DNA of 64,000 nt from assembly GCA_943787925.1 (NCBI GenBank), contig CALSOH010000001.1, positions 62,001-126,000 on the forward strand, read 5' to 3'. The position numbers were made by a program, and so were the translations under genes. Position 1 is the first letter of the stretch; the number at the start of each line of letters is the position of its first letter. Of this stretch, positions 53,101 to 61,774 are shown piece by piece. Source of the DNA: TMED14 sp003507115. GTDB lineage: Bacteria; Bacteroidota; Bacteroidia; Flavobacteriales; Schleiferiaceae. The notes beneath the pieces were generated by a model that saw only the letters and a list, made by a program, of their open reading frames with translations, did no database searches and was not told the DNA's origin.

Positions 53101-53510
53101 ATGGTGGAGGTTATAAAATCAACAACGTAGCGTACTGGGACGGCAGCACCGTAGACGGTGACGGAAATCCTTCTGATTTCGTTGTGGGTGATTACTACGC
53201 AGATATGCACTACTACGGCAATGCCTTGGGTTACGCCCGTAACGCCCGTGAATACCACGTTTGGGACGCTTCTTTCATCAAGCTTCGCGAAGTGGCATTG
53301 AACTACTCTGTACCTTCTAGCTACTTGGGCTCTACGGGCATCAAAGGCTTGGATGTTGCTTTGACCGGTCGCAACTTGGCCATCCTGTGGAAGAACAATC
53401 CTTACTCAGATCCTGAGGCTGGTTTGTCTGCAGGTAACGTTCAAGGTTACCAGTCTGGTGCATACCCTGCGGTACGCGAAGTAGGTGTGAACGTGAAATT
53501 AAAATTCTAA
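50200..53510 (+). pseudogene. SusC/RagA TonB-dependent receptor, copy 1, with about ten frameshifts
   Basis: SusC proteins are outer-membrane channels that import oligomers with a SusD lid. The start is normal: signal peptide, a carboxypeptidase-like domain (NVTGVVSDASTGEPLPSVSV), the SusC box LDEVVVTALGISREKKSVGYAIQ, and the plug (VDGIPISNQ, ANGVILITTKKG). From about 50973 the reading switches frame near 50974, 51026, 51085, 51220, 51251, 51305, 51788, 51822, 52220 and 52416. Nine of these fit one extra base each. Each frame picks up coherent barrel sequence, for example NPDTYVRYQ, NGYMVAYDVDGDGIDD, MNNSVAIDGGNDNG and VFSELIDVDAISFGKFRVNYAEVGADA. The last third (to GVNVKLKF) is clean. Restored length is about 1,100 residues. 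Sequence error seems more likely than decay, but this is unproven. Confidence 0.85.
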
Positions 53511-53523
53511 TACCTAAGAAGCG

Positions 53524-54933
53524 ATGAAAAAGATTTTTACTGCAGCAGCTGCTGCCCTCGTTATCGCCTCTTGTACTTCGGACTTGAGCTCTTTGAATGT
53601 GAATTCAAAGGCGCCTGAGCAAGTACCCGCAGGTGCCTTGATCGCCAACGCTACGGTGTCCTTGACGGACTACATGACTAGCGTGAACGTCAACTTGAAC
53701 AACTTTATCCTATGGTCTCAGCATTGGACGCAGACGACCTACACGGATGAGTCCAACTTCAACTTTGATGGTCGCGACGTGAACGGCAACACTTTTGATG
53801 TTTTGTATGCTACTGTATTGCGCGATTTGAGCGATGCAGCCAAGTTTATCGAGGCAGATGACAAGATGTTGGCTGAGCACAAGCGCAACCAATTGGCGTT
53901 GATTGAAGTCATGAACGTGTACACCTACAGTGTGTTGGTGGACATTTTCGGCGATGTGCCTTATTCTGAGGCTATCGGTGACGACGTAACCCCTAAGTAT
54001 GACAATGATGGTGAGATCTACAACGATCTTGTTGCTCGCTTGTTGGCTGCCCATGGCAACCTCGGCGGTGACAACGGTTTGGGTTCTTACGACTTGTTGT
54101 ACGGTGGTGATGCCGATATGTGGAAGAAATTCGCTGCTTCGATGGCCTTGAAATTGGCCGTACGTGCTGCGGATGTGAACACTCAAGCTGCCGCCGTAGC
54201 ACAAGCTGCTGTAGCTGCCGGTGTATTCACTTCTTCTGCGGATGCAGCGGTATTGCACTATACCGCATCTCCTCCTAACACCAACCCCTTGTGGGACGAT
54301 TTGGTGCAGTCTGGACGTGCGGATTTCTGTGCTGCCAATACGTTTGCTGACATCTTGAATGACTTGAACGACCCACGTCGTGGAACCTACTTCCGCAACC
54401 TGGATGCCGATGGCGATGTAATTGGTGCTCCCTACGGGTTGGCCTCTTCATACGCCTTGAATTCTCAGCCTGGTGACGCCTTGGAAGATCCCACTTTGGG
54501 CTCTGCCTTGATGGACTACGCAGAAGTGGAGTTCTTGTTGGCGGACGCCGCTGCTCGTGGCTGGTCTGTTGGCGGTAGCGCTGCGGATCATTACAACGCG
54601 GCTGTTACAGCTTCGATTGAAGGTTGGGGTGGATCTGCTACCGATGCAGCCGACTACTTGGCACAAACCAGCGTTGCTTGGGATGCTACCATGTGGAAAG
54701 AGCGTATCGGTGTTCAAAAGTGGATTGCCATGTACACACGTGGTAACGAAGCTTGGGCTACTCAACGCCAGTATGACTACCCTGCTATGAATGTAGCAGA
54801 GGAAGCTCAGACTGTGACTCCTTACCGTATGTCTTATGGTATCGATGAATACTCTTTGAATGGTTCAAACGTGGCTGCTGCTCGCGGTGGTAACGACGAC
54901 CGTTTCTCCAAAGTGTTCTGGGACGCGAACTAA
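53524..54933 (+). CDS. SusD/RagB family lipoprotein, copy 1
   Basis: SusD caps its SusC partner and binds substrate at the cell surface. The 469 residues have a lipoprotein signal (AAAAALVIASCTSDLSSLNV), the conserved VDIFGDVPYSEAIG, helical TPR-like repeats, YAEVEFLLADAAARGW, and the ending KVFWDAN. Length is at the short end of the family (SusD-like-2 type). It begins 13 bases after susC1 and is followed by a strong terminator. Substrate unknown; no glycoside hydrolase lies nearby. Confidence 0.9.
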   Translation: MKKIFTAAAAALVIASCTSDLSSLNVNSKAPEQVPAGALIANATVSLTDYMTSVNVNLNNFILWSQHWTQTTYTDESNFNFDGRDVNGNTFDVLYATVLRDLSDAAKFIEADDKMLAEHKRNQLALIEVMNVYTYSVLVDIFGDVPYSEAIGDDVTPKYDNDGEIYNDLVARLLAAHGNLGGDNGLGSYDLLYGGDADMWKKFAASMALKLAVRAADVNTQAAAVAQAAVAAGVFTSSADAAVLHYTASPPNTNPLWDDLVQSGRADFCAANTFADILNDLNDPRRGTYFRNLDADGDVIGAPYGLASSYALNSQPGDALEDPTLGSALMDYAEVEFLLADAAARGWSVGGSAADHYNAAVTASIEGWGGSATDAADYLAQTSVAWDATMWKERIGVQKWIAMYTRGNEAWATQRQYDYPAMNVAEEAQTVTPYRMSYGIDEYSLNGSNVAAARGGNDDRFSKVFWDAN

Positions 54934-54960
54934 GCGTTCAACCGAAACGCTCTTGCGTAA

Positions 54961-54992
54961 AGCCGCCCCGGAAACGGGGCGGCTTTTTTTTT
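54961..54992 (+). terminator. Intrinsic terminator after susC1-susD1
   Basis: AGCCGCCCCG and CGGGGCGGCT pair around GAAA, followed by a long T run. The same hairpin ends the second susCD pair (59679-59708). Confidence 0.9.
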
Positions 54993-55056
54993 CGCCCTTT
55001 GGAAAGAACAAATAGTTTTAAGAGCAACTTCTCTGAGTGTGACTCATTTAACATTT

Positions 55057-55097
55057 GTTAGGCTGATGTAAATTTTATGTATATTAGGAAGTCTAAC
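55057..55097 (+). promoter_or_regulatory. Upstream region of susC2 with imperfect inverted repeat
   Basis: GTTAGGCT (55057-55064) and AGTCTAAC (55090-55097) form a 7-of-8 inverted repeat around a very AT-rich segment in the 120 bases before the susC2 ATG. It may be an operator or part of the promoter. No clean TAnnTTTG is seen. Confidence 0.25.
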
Positions 55098-55111
55098 AAA
55101 ATCACATAAGT

Positions 55112-58100
55112 ATGAAACGCAGTTTAAAACTTCTTTCTCTGGGAGTTGCGATGTGCTTTTCTGTATCAGTCTGGGCTCAGAACGTTACAGGTAAAGTGTC
55201 TGATGCAAGTTCTGGAGAAGCGTTGCCTTCCGTATCCGTGAAGGTGGCGAGTTCGGGAGCTGGTGCTATCACCAATTTCGATGGGGTCTACACGATCCGA
55301 GCGAACAATGGGGATGTTCTAGTATTCTCGGCATTGGGTTATTCGACCCAAGAACTTAAGGCATCGGGCGGCACATTGAATGTGTCACTGGTCCCTTCGT
55401 CATCCAAGCTGGACGAGGTTGTCGTCACCGCATTGGGTATTTCTCGCGACAAAAAGTCCGTGGGTTTTGCCATTGAAAATGTTGGGGGGGATAAAATCGC
55501 TAATTCCGGCGAGTCCAATGTGGTTTCAGGTATCTCAGCCAAGGTGAGCGGGGTGCAAGTCACCAACTCTTCCGGTGCTGCAGGTGCGGCTTCCTACATT
55601 AAGATTCGTGGTAATGCGACTTTTACCTCGAACGATAACCAGCCACTCATGGTCGTGGATGGTGTGCCCATCGACAATTCGCAGATTGGTACAGAAGACC
55701 TCCGCGCCGGTGTAGCATATTCAAACCGAGCCATTGACCTTAACCCTGATGACATTGAGAGCATCTCTGTATTGAAAGGTGGCGCTGCTGCGGCTCTCTA
55801 CGGAACTCGAGGTGCGAACGGCGTTATTTTGATCACAACCAAGAAAGGTGGATACGGTCAGGATTTCCAAGTGAGTGTAAATAGCAGCTATGAAGTTTCA
55901 GAAGTAAATAAGCTACCTGCTACGCAAAAGACATACTCGCAAGGCTATTTCGGTAGTTACGCTGGCGGAACAAGCAATCCATTTTCTTGGGGTCCTGCCT
56001 TGTCATCTTTGGGTGTTGACGCCAATGGCGACATTACGCAGGATTCGAGTGCTGCGGTGCGCTGGGGTGCACCTTCTTACGACAACGCTGGTTCATTCTT
56101 CCGCCGAGGCCTCCGTCGCAACAATAGCGTGACAGTTTCAGGTGGCGGACAACGCTCTAGCTACTATCTATCGGTCTCGAATCTTGCGGATGAAGGGGTG
56201 ATACCTATGAACCGATTTGATCGTACCACCATTCGATTGACGGGTTCAGGCCAAATCGCCACAAATCTTAAAGCGTCTGCTTCTCTTTCCTATTCAAATT
56301 CTGGAGGTTACCGTGTTCAACAGGGTTCTAATACCTCAGGTTTGATGCTCGGATTGTTGCGCACACCCCCCTCTTTTGATAATAGCGCAGGGTATGAGAA
56401 CCCAGATGGAACGCAGCGTACCTACCGCGCAGGTGGTGGTTATGACAACCCTTATTGGACGCTTAATAAGAACCCATTCACGGATAAAGTCAATCGTGTA
56501 TTTGGATATACCCAGTTGGAGTGGGCTCCTATGGATAACCTTTTCATCAACTATCGTTATGGATTGGATTCATATACCGATGTTCGCAAGCAAATCATCG
56601 CCAAATATTCTCGCACCTTGCCTCAAGGTTCTATTACCGATGAAATGTATTCTGTTCAGGAAGCAAACCATGATGTGACCGCGCGTTACTCTCAGGATTT
56701 TGGCAAGATTTCTACAAATTTCTTGGTAGGCTTCAATGCCAACAACCGTAGTCGTAAATCGGTGACGGGTTATGGTGTTGGATTGGTGATTCCTGATTTT
56801 TACAATATCAACAATGCGACGAACCAGTTTGCATACGAAAACTTCCAAGGACGTCGTCTTTGGGGTGTTTACGGGGAAGCACAAGTGGGTTACGACGATT
56901 ACTTGTTCTTGACCGGTACCTTCCGTCGTGATCAGGCATCGACGTTTGGAAATGTATCCACCCCGATTATTTATCCTTCCCTCTCGTTAGGTTGGGTAGT
57001 CACGGATATGTTGGACATGGAAAGTAATGTGCTTTCTTACTTAAAGCTTCGTGCGAGCACCGCGAGTGTGGGCTCTGAGCCCTCTTTTGGCTCCAATGCC
57101 ACCTACTTCAATCAAGCGAGCGCAGGTTCCGGCTGGATTTCCGGTGTCGGATTCCCCTTCCTAGGTCAAACTGGTTTCTCTCAAAGCAATACATTGGGCA
57201 ATCCTGACTTGCGTCCGGAATATGCCGTCACCAATGAGGTGGGTGCGGAAATGCGCTTTTTCAAAGATCGTGTGTATGCAGATATCACCCTCTATGACCA
57301 GCGTTCTGAGGATTTGATCATTCCAGTTCCTGTAGCCGCTTCTTCTGGTTTTACCTCTTCCTTCATCAATGCTGGCTCTATGAGCAATAAAGGAGTGGAA
57401 ATCGCTATGAACGCGGATCTTGTCAATTCGGATGACTTGAAAATCAATGCAGGAATGACCTTCACACGCAACCGCAACAAAGTCATTCAATTGGCTGAAG
57501 GTGTGGATGTCATCGGACTTCCTTGGGGATTCTTTGGCGCCAACCAACGTTTGGTAGCGGGAGAGGCCTACGGAACGCTTTATGGTGATGATTGGCTTCG
57601 TGACGATGCCGGCAACGCCTTAGTGGACGAATATGGATACCCTCTTTACAGCTCAACGGAGGTGGTCGTGGGTGATCCCAACCCAGATTATTTGATGGGT
57701 ATCACGACCAACGTTGAATACAAGAATTTCAGCTTTAACATGTTGTGGGACATCCGCGAGGGTGGGGACATTTGGAATGGTACACGCGGTGCGCTGTACT
57801 ACTTCGGTACCCACTACGATACGGAGATGTCTCCGGACGGTGTTGGACGTGGGGAGACTTTCGTTTGGCATGATGTGGTCGCGGGTAACAGTGGTGTGTA
57901 TGCGCCTGGAACCACGATTGACGGTGTTGATGTAAGCGGTCAAGCGAACAATACGCCTATTTTAAACGACATCGATTCGTATGCAAATGGACCCTTGTCC
58001 GGGTTTACCGGAGCTTCCCGTCCTTTCATTGAAGATGGAAGTTGGGTGCGACTGCGCCAGTTAGGAATGAGCTATCGTTTTGATGACAGTGTCTTGGAAG

Positions 58101-58279
58101 GTTCCTTCCTGAAGGGATTGACATTGTCTGTAACGGGCCGTAACCTCTGGTTGAGCACTCCGTATCGCGGTGTGGATCCCGAGACAAACTTGTCTGGAGC
58201 CACCAACAGCCAAGGTGCGGATTACTTCAACATGCCGAACACGCGTGGTGTCATCTTCAGTTTGAAAGCTAATCTTTAA
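55112..58279 (+). CDS. SusC/RagA TonB-dependent outer-membrane receptor, copy 2
   Basis: This intact 1,055-residue receptor has a signal peptide, the carboxypeptidase-like domain (NVTGKVSDASSGEALPSVSV), the SusC box (LDEVVVTALGISRDKKSVGFAIE), plug motifs (MVVDGVPIDNSQ, ANGVILITTKKGG) and a 22-strand barrel ending VIFSLKANL. The first 110 or so residues are very like copy 1, so the pairs are paralogues; the barrels differ more. It needs TonB/ExbBD energy. It is followed after 12 bases by its SusD. Confidence 0.95.
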   Translation: MKRSLKLLSLGVAMCFSVSVWAQNVTGKVSDASSGEALPSVSVKVASSGAGAITNFDGVYTIRANNGDVLVFSALGYSTQELKASGGTLNVSLVPSSSKLDEVVVTALGISRDKKSVGFAIENVGGDKIANSGESNVVSGISAKVSGVQVTNSSGAAGAASYIKIRGNATFTSNDNQPLMVVDGVPIDNSQIGTEDLRAGVAYSNRAIDLNPDDIESISVLKGGAAAALYGTRGANGVILITTKKGGYGQDFQVSVNSSYEVSEVNKLPATQKTYSQGYFGSYAGGTSNPFSWGPALSSLGVDANGDITQDSSAAVRWGAPSYDNAGSFFRRGLRRNNSVTVSGGGQRSSYYLSVSNLADEGVIPMNRFDRTTIRLTGSGQIATNLKASASLSYSNSGGYRVQQGSNTSGLMLGLLRTPPSFDNSAGYENPDGTQRTYRAGGGYDNPYWTLNKNPFTDKVNRVFGYTQLEWAPMDNLFINYRYGLDSYTDVRKQIIAKYSRTLPQGSITDEMYSVQEANHDVTARYSQDFGKISTNFLVGFNANNRSRKSVTGYGVGLVIPDFYNINNATNQFAYENFQGRRLWGVYGEAQVGYDDYLFLTGTFRRDQASTFGNVSTPIIYPSLSLGWVVTDMLDMESNVLSYLKLRASTASVGSEPSFGSNATYFNQASAGSGWISGVGFPFLGQTGFSQSNTLGNPDLRPEYAVTNEVGAEMRFFKDRVYADITLYDQRSEDLIIPVPVAASSGFTSSFINAGSMSNKGVEIAMNADLVNSDDLKINAGMTFTRNRNKVIQLAEGVDVIGLPWGFFGANQRLVAGEAYGTLYGDDWLRDDAGNALVDEYGYPLYSSTEVVVGDPNPDYLMGITTNVEYKNFSFNMLWDIREGGDIWNGTRGALYYFGTHYDTEMSPDGVGRGETFVWHDVVAGNSGVYAPGTTIDGVDVSGQANNTPILNDIDSYANGPLSGFTGASRPFIEDGSWVRLRQLGMSYRFDDSVLEGSFLKGLTLSVTGRNLWLSTPYRGVDPETNLSGATNSQGADYFNMPNTRGVIFSLKANL

Positions 58280-58291
58280 TCCACAGGAACC

Positions 58292-59651
58292 ATGAAATTA
58301 AAAGTTCTATTTGCTTCTGTATTGAGCAGTGCACTTCTTTTGACCTCCTGTAGCGATGCATGGTTGGAAGAAGTAAAAATCGACCAAAACCGTCCCTCGG
58401 ATGTGCCAATGAATGTCTTGTTGCCTGCAGCACAAGCCTCATATGGTATGATGCAAGGCGATGTGTTGCCCCGTTTGACCAGCATCTTCATGCAGCAAAT
58501 GACAGGCAATGACCGCCAATCTTTGGCACACAACCGTTATGCCCAAATTGGCGAAGGTGATTTCGATAACCCATGGGGATTGGCATATTCTGGTGGAATG
58601 TATGATCTCCAATTGATCATGGATAAAGCCACAGAAAAGGAGGCTTATGCCTACCGTGGTATTGCCAAGATCATGACGGCCATGTACTTGGGCGTTCTGA
58701 CGGATCACTTTGGCGACATTCCCTATTCTGAGGCACTTCAAGGTGCTGGACAGTTGAAGCCCGCCTATGATTCGCAAGCAGATATCTATGCGGCCATTGC
58801 CACGTTGTTGCAAGAGGGTGTAGCAGATTTGGGTACGCCTTCGAGCTTGATGCCTGGTTCGGACGATTTGATTCACGGTGGAGATCTCTCTGCATGGGCT
58901 ACTACGGCCACTGCATTGGGAGCACGTTACCTGAACCACTTGTCTAAAACCTCCAACTACAATGCAGCCAATGTTATTGCGGCATGTCAAGCAGCCCTTC
59001 AGGGAAGCGTTGGAGCAGGTTTGCGCTTTGAGAGCAGCACCAATCAGAATCCTTGGTACCAGTTTACGGTCATTGACCGAGACGGATACATCATCCAAAC
59101 GGGCACCATGTTCGACATGATGGTGGCGGCGAACGATCCACGTGAGGCAATCTACCGTGGCGATAGCGCAAGTGGCTATTTCTACCTGCCCTTCTACGGT
59201 GCGCCTACCGCTGAAGTGCCCATCGTTACCGAACACGAGATTCTCTACATCTTGGCGGAAGCCCAATTGGCTTCCGGTGATGCCAGTGCGGCGCGTACCA
59301 GCCTAGAAGCAGCTATTTCTAGCAACATGAACCACCTCGGTGTGGATGCTGCGGCAAGTGCCGTCGTACATCGCAGCGTTGTCTGCCACGACGGACTTGG
59401 AGCTCATCATGAACGAGAAGTACGTAGCTATGTACACGCACGTGGAGGCTTGGACGGACTGGCGCCGTACGGGTTTCCCAGCAATTTCTGCTCCTGCAGA
59501 TGCCAATTTGTCTGCGATCCCTCGTCGTATGCCTTACCCAGAAGGCGAATACCTGTATAATTCGGCCAATGTGCCAATGCCATTGAGCGCGACACCAGAT
59601 GAAAAATTTGGAGCGAGCTCGACCTACCGCCTTTGGTGGGACGCAAACTAA
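58292..59651 (+). pseudogene. SusD/RagB family lipoprotein, copy 2, with one frameshift
   Basis: The first frame gives a lipoprotein signal (LSSALLLTSCSDAWLEEV), the conserved TDHFGDIPYSEALQGAG, TPR-like helices and ILYILAEAQLASGDASAARTSLE. Near 59363 the frame changes: the remainder (SYIAALSATTDLELIMNEKY, VEAWTDWRRTGFP, ending YRLWWDAN) is in the next frame, consistent with one extra base. That tail holds the usual SusD end, so the gene was whole or the sequence has an error. Restored length is about 452. Partner of susC2. Confidence 0.88.
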
Positions 59652-59678
59652 TTGGTGTTAGTTTGCATGTTAAACGCG

Positions 59679-59708
59679 AGCCGCCCCGGAAACGGGGCGG
59701 CTTTTTTT
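59679..59708 (+). terminator. Intrinsic terminator after susC2-susD2
   Basis: AGCCGCCCCG/CGGGGCGGCT with a GAAA loop and T run; stem and loop are identical to the terminator at 54961, consistent with tandem duplication of a susC-susD-terminator unit. Confidence 0.9.
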
Positions 59709-59720
59709 ATAAGGCATCAC

Positions 59721-59754
59721 AAAAAAAATAACCCGCTTGCAGCGCAAGCGGGTT
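59721..59754 (-). terminator. Intrinsic terminator of efp
   Basis: On the minus strand AACCCGCTTGC pairs with GCAAGCGGGTT around a three-base loop and a T run follows, 26 bases beyond the efp stop. Confidence 0.85.
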
Positions 59755-59779
59755 AGGCAAAGGAAGGGAGGGCCAATAC

Positions 59780-60343
59780 TTACTTGGCTCGCTCTTTATA
59801 TGTGCCGTCTGCGGTATTGATCACAATCTTCTCTCCAATTTCAATAAATAGGGGAACACGGATTTCAGCTCCGCTCTCTACCGTGGCAGGCTTTAAGGTG
59901 TTTGTGGCCGTATTGCCTTTCATTCCAGGCTCGGTGTACGTGACTTCCATCACGACAGTTTGAGGGACCTCAACACTCAAGGGTCGATCTTCGTCCGCGT
60001 GGAATAAAACCATACACTCCATGCCATCTTTCAAAAAGCCGGGCGCGTTGATTAATTCTTTGGCCATGGGAAGCTGTTCATACGACTCCATATTCATGAA
60101 GTGGTAGCCATCGGCATCATTGTACAAGAACTGATAGGTACGGTATTCAATACGAATGTCATCAAGCTTGGCTCCGCTTGGGAAGGTGTGTTCCAAAACA
60201 CGGCCGTCATTGAGGTTGCGCATTTTGGTCCGCACAAAAGCCGCCCCTTTACCGGGTTTGACGTGAAGAAATTCAATGATCTGGTACGGTGCGTGGTTGT
60301 GCGTGATACAGAGCCCGTTTTTAATGTCGGAGGTCGAAGCCAT
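59780..60343 (-). CDS. efp: Translation elongation factor P
   Basis: EF-P relieves ribosome stalling at proline runs. From the ATG at 60343 the 187 residues have the three-domain layout: ITHNHAPYQIIEFLHVKPGKGAAFVRTK with the loop lysine in PGKG that is modified in many bacteria, then domain II (YHFMNMESYEQLPM) and the C-terminal signature NTLKPATVESGAEIRVPLFIEIGEKIVINTADGTYKER. No modification enzyme is nearby. An upstream extension to 60415 is rejected. Confidence 0.96.
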   Translation of the reverse strand: MASTSDIKNGLCITHNHAPYQIIEFLHVKPGKGAAFVRTKMRNLNDGRVLEHTFPSGAKLDDIRIEYRTYQFLYNDADGYHFMNMESYEQLPMAKELINAPGFLKDGMECMVLFHADEDRPLSVEVPQTVVMEVTYTEPGMKGNTATNTLKPATVESGAEIRVPLFIEIGEKIVINTADGTYKERAK

Positions 60344-60366
60344 ATCGTTAGATTGCGTTAATTCGA

Positions 60367-60996
60367 TTACAAAGGTACGACCGCTTCCCCTGTGGGGAGA
60401 AAGGCTCGACGGCAATGCATGGTTTCTTCTTTCTTGTGGTTAGAGGCCACAAAAACGATTCGATGTGAATACCGAAGCGTCGGAGAAAGGGATGCGCCCA
60501 ACAAAGAGCTATACCATTCAATGCCCACTTGATCCAAATGGGAGCATGGTTCGTCGAGCAGTAGGAGAGGGGCATCCGTCCAGATAGCTAAGGCTAGTTT
60601 TATACGTTGTTTCATCCCACTCGATAGTTGGGCGAGCGGGCGGTCAAAGGCATATGGGGGAATAGGTAGATGCTCAAGGCCTGCCTCGGGGCGGAAGGCC
60701 CTTAATTGGGCATGTTGGGCGAAGAGTTCTTTTGGGGTATACCCATCAATAAGATCGACATGGGGTCCGGTGTATGAGGTGTGCAGGCTCCATGTTTCGG
60801 AGGGGATGTCTTCGCATCGAAGGTGTCCTCGGGTAGGGGAAATCTGTCCGCTTAGCAACTTGAGTAGGGTACTTTTCCCCGAACCATTCCCCCCATAAAT
60901 AGCTACGGTTTCACAAGGTTCAAATTGTTGCGTCCATTCAGGAATGACCACCTGCCCCTGGTATGTTTTAGAAAGTTGAAGCAGCTCAAGCGCCAT
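60367..60996 (-). CDS. ABC transporter ATP-binding protein, CcmA-like
   Basis: The 209 residues contain Walker A (YGGNGSGKSTLLKLLSG), the signature LSSGMKQRIKLALA and Walker B (PLLLLDEPCSHLD). The short single domain and the LSSGMKQR motif resemble heme-exporter CcmA, but no permease is adjacent, so its membrane partner is elsewhere or it acts otherwise. It lies 2 bases after lpxA, as part of a run of minus-strand genes, and its end holds the efp promoter box. Confidence 0.8.
   Translation of the reverse strand: MALELLQLSKTYQGQVVIPEWTQQFEPCETVAIYGGNGSGKSTLLKLLSGQISPTRGHLRCEDIPSETWSLHTSYTGPHVDLIDGYTPKELFAQHAQLRAFRPEAGLEHLPIPPYAFDRPLAQLSSGMKQRIKLALAIWTDAPLLLLDEPCSHLDQVGIEWYSSLLGASLSPTLRYSHRIVFVASNHKKEETMHCRRAFLPTGEAVVPL
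60370..60377 (-). promoter_or_regulatory. -7 box of efp
   Basis: TACCTTTG on the minus strand lies 26 bases before the efp ATG, inside the last codons of the ABC ATPase gene. It allows efp to be transcribed alone. Confidence 0.5.
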
Positions 60997-60998
60997 AA

Positions 60999-61772
60999 TT
61001 AGGCATTTTTCACGATGCCCCGATCTGAGGCAAGCAGGAAACGAAGGATTTCGCTACGCTCGGGACTTTCCGGTACTTCGAGTTCAATTTGACTAATCGC
61101 TTGGGAGGTATTGAAGCCAGATTGATACACCAGTCGGTAGGCGTGGTGTACTTCTTCAATTCGAGCGTTCTTGAACCCTCTACGTCGCAAGCCCAAGGCA
61201 TTGACTCCTTCATAAGATAGCGGCTCCCGAGCAACGGTAATAAATGGAGGCACGTCTTTTCGGACGAGAGAACCTCCGCCAACCATGACATGGGCACCGA
61301 TTTTAACAAATTGGTGAACGGCTGAGAGGCCACCGATAATGGACCAATCTCCGATTTCAACATGGCCAGCGAGGGCGACATTGTTGACGAGAATGACATG
61401 ATCTCCGATTTGGCAATCGTGCGCTACGTGTGCATTCGCCATAACAAGGCACTCACGTCCTAAAACCGTTTTTCCCAGGGCCTTGGTGCCTCGGTTGATG
61501 GTGGCACATTCTCGAATGGTACAACCATCCCCGATGATGGCCTGAGAATATTCGCCTTCAAATTTTAGATCTTGGGGAATTCCGCCGACCACCGCACCAT
61601 GGAAGACACGGCAATTTTTGCCCATTCGGGTTCCAGAAAGGACATTGGCCCCACTGGCTATCCAGGAACCTTCACCAATTTCAACATCAGCCTCAATGAC
61701 GGCAAAGGCCTCCACGGTGATGTTTCCGGCCAGTTTGGCTTTAGGGTGTATGGAGGCGAGCGGAGAAATCAC
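60999..61772 (-). CDS. lpxA: UDP-N-acetylglucosamine O-acyltransferase LpxA
   Basis: LpxA performs the first acylation of UDP-GlcNAc in lipid A synthesis. The 257 residues from the GTG at 61772 form a left-handed hexapeptide-repeat helix (ISPLASIHPKAKLAGNITV and on) with the catalytic His region VMANAHVAHDCQIGDHVI and the C-terminal helical part (GLRRRGFKNARIEEVHHAYRL). Only 2 bases separate it from the lpxC-fabZ stop. Order lpxD-lpxC/fabZ-lpxA is the usual Bacteroidota cluster. Confidence 0.94.
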   Translation of the reverse strand: MISPLASIHPKAKLAGNITVEAFAVIEADVEIGEGSWIASGANVLSGTRMGKNCRVFHGAVVGGIPQDLKFEGEYSQAIIGDGCTIRECATINRGTKALGKTVLGRECLVMANAHVAHDCQIGDHVILVNNVALAGHVEIGDWSIIGGLSAVHQFVKIGAHVMVGGGSLVRKDVPPFITVAREPLSYEGVNALGLRRRGFKNARIEEVHHAYRLVYQSGFNTSQAISQIELEVPESPERSEILRFLLASDRGIVKNA

Positions 61773-61774
61773 GC

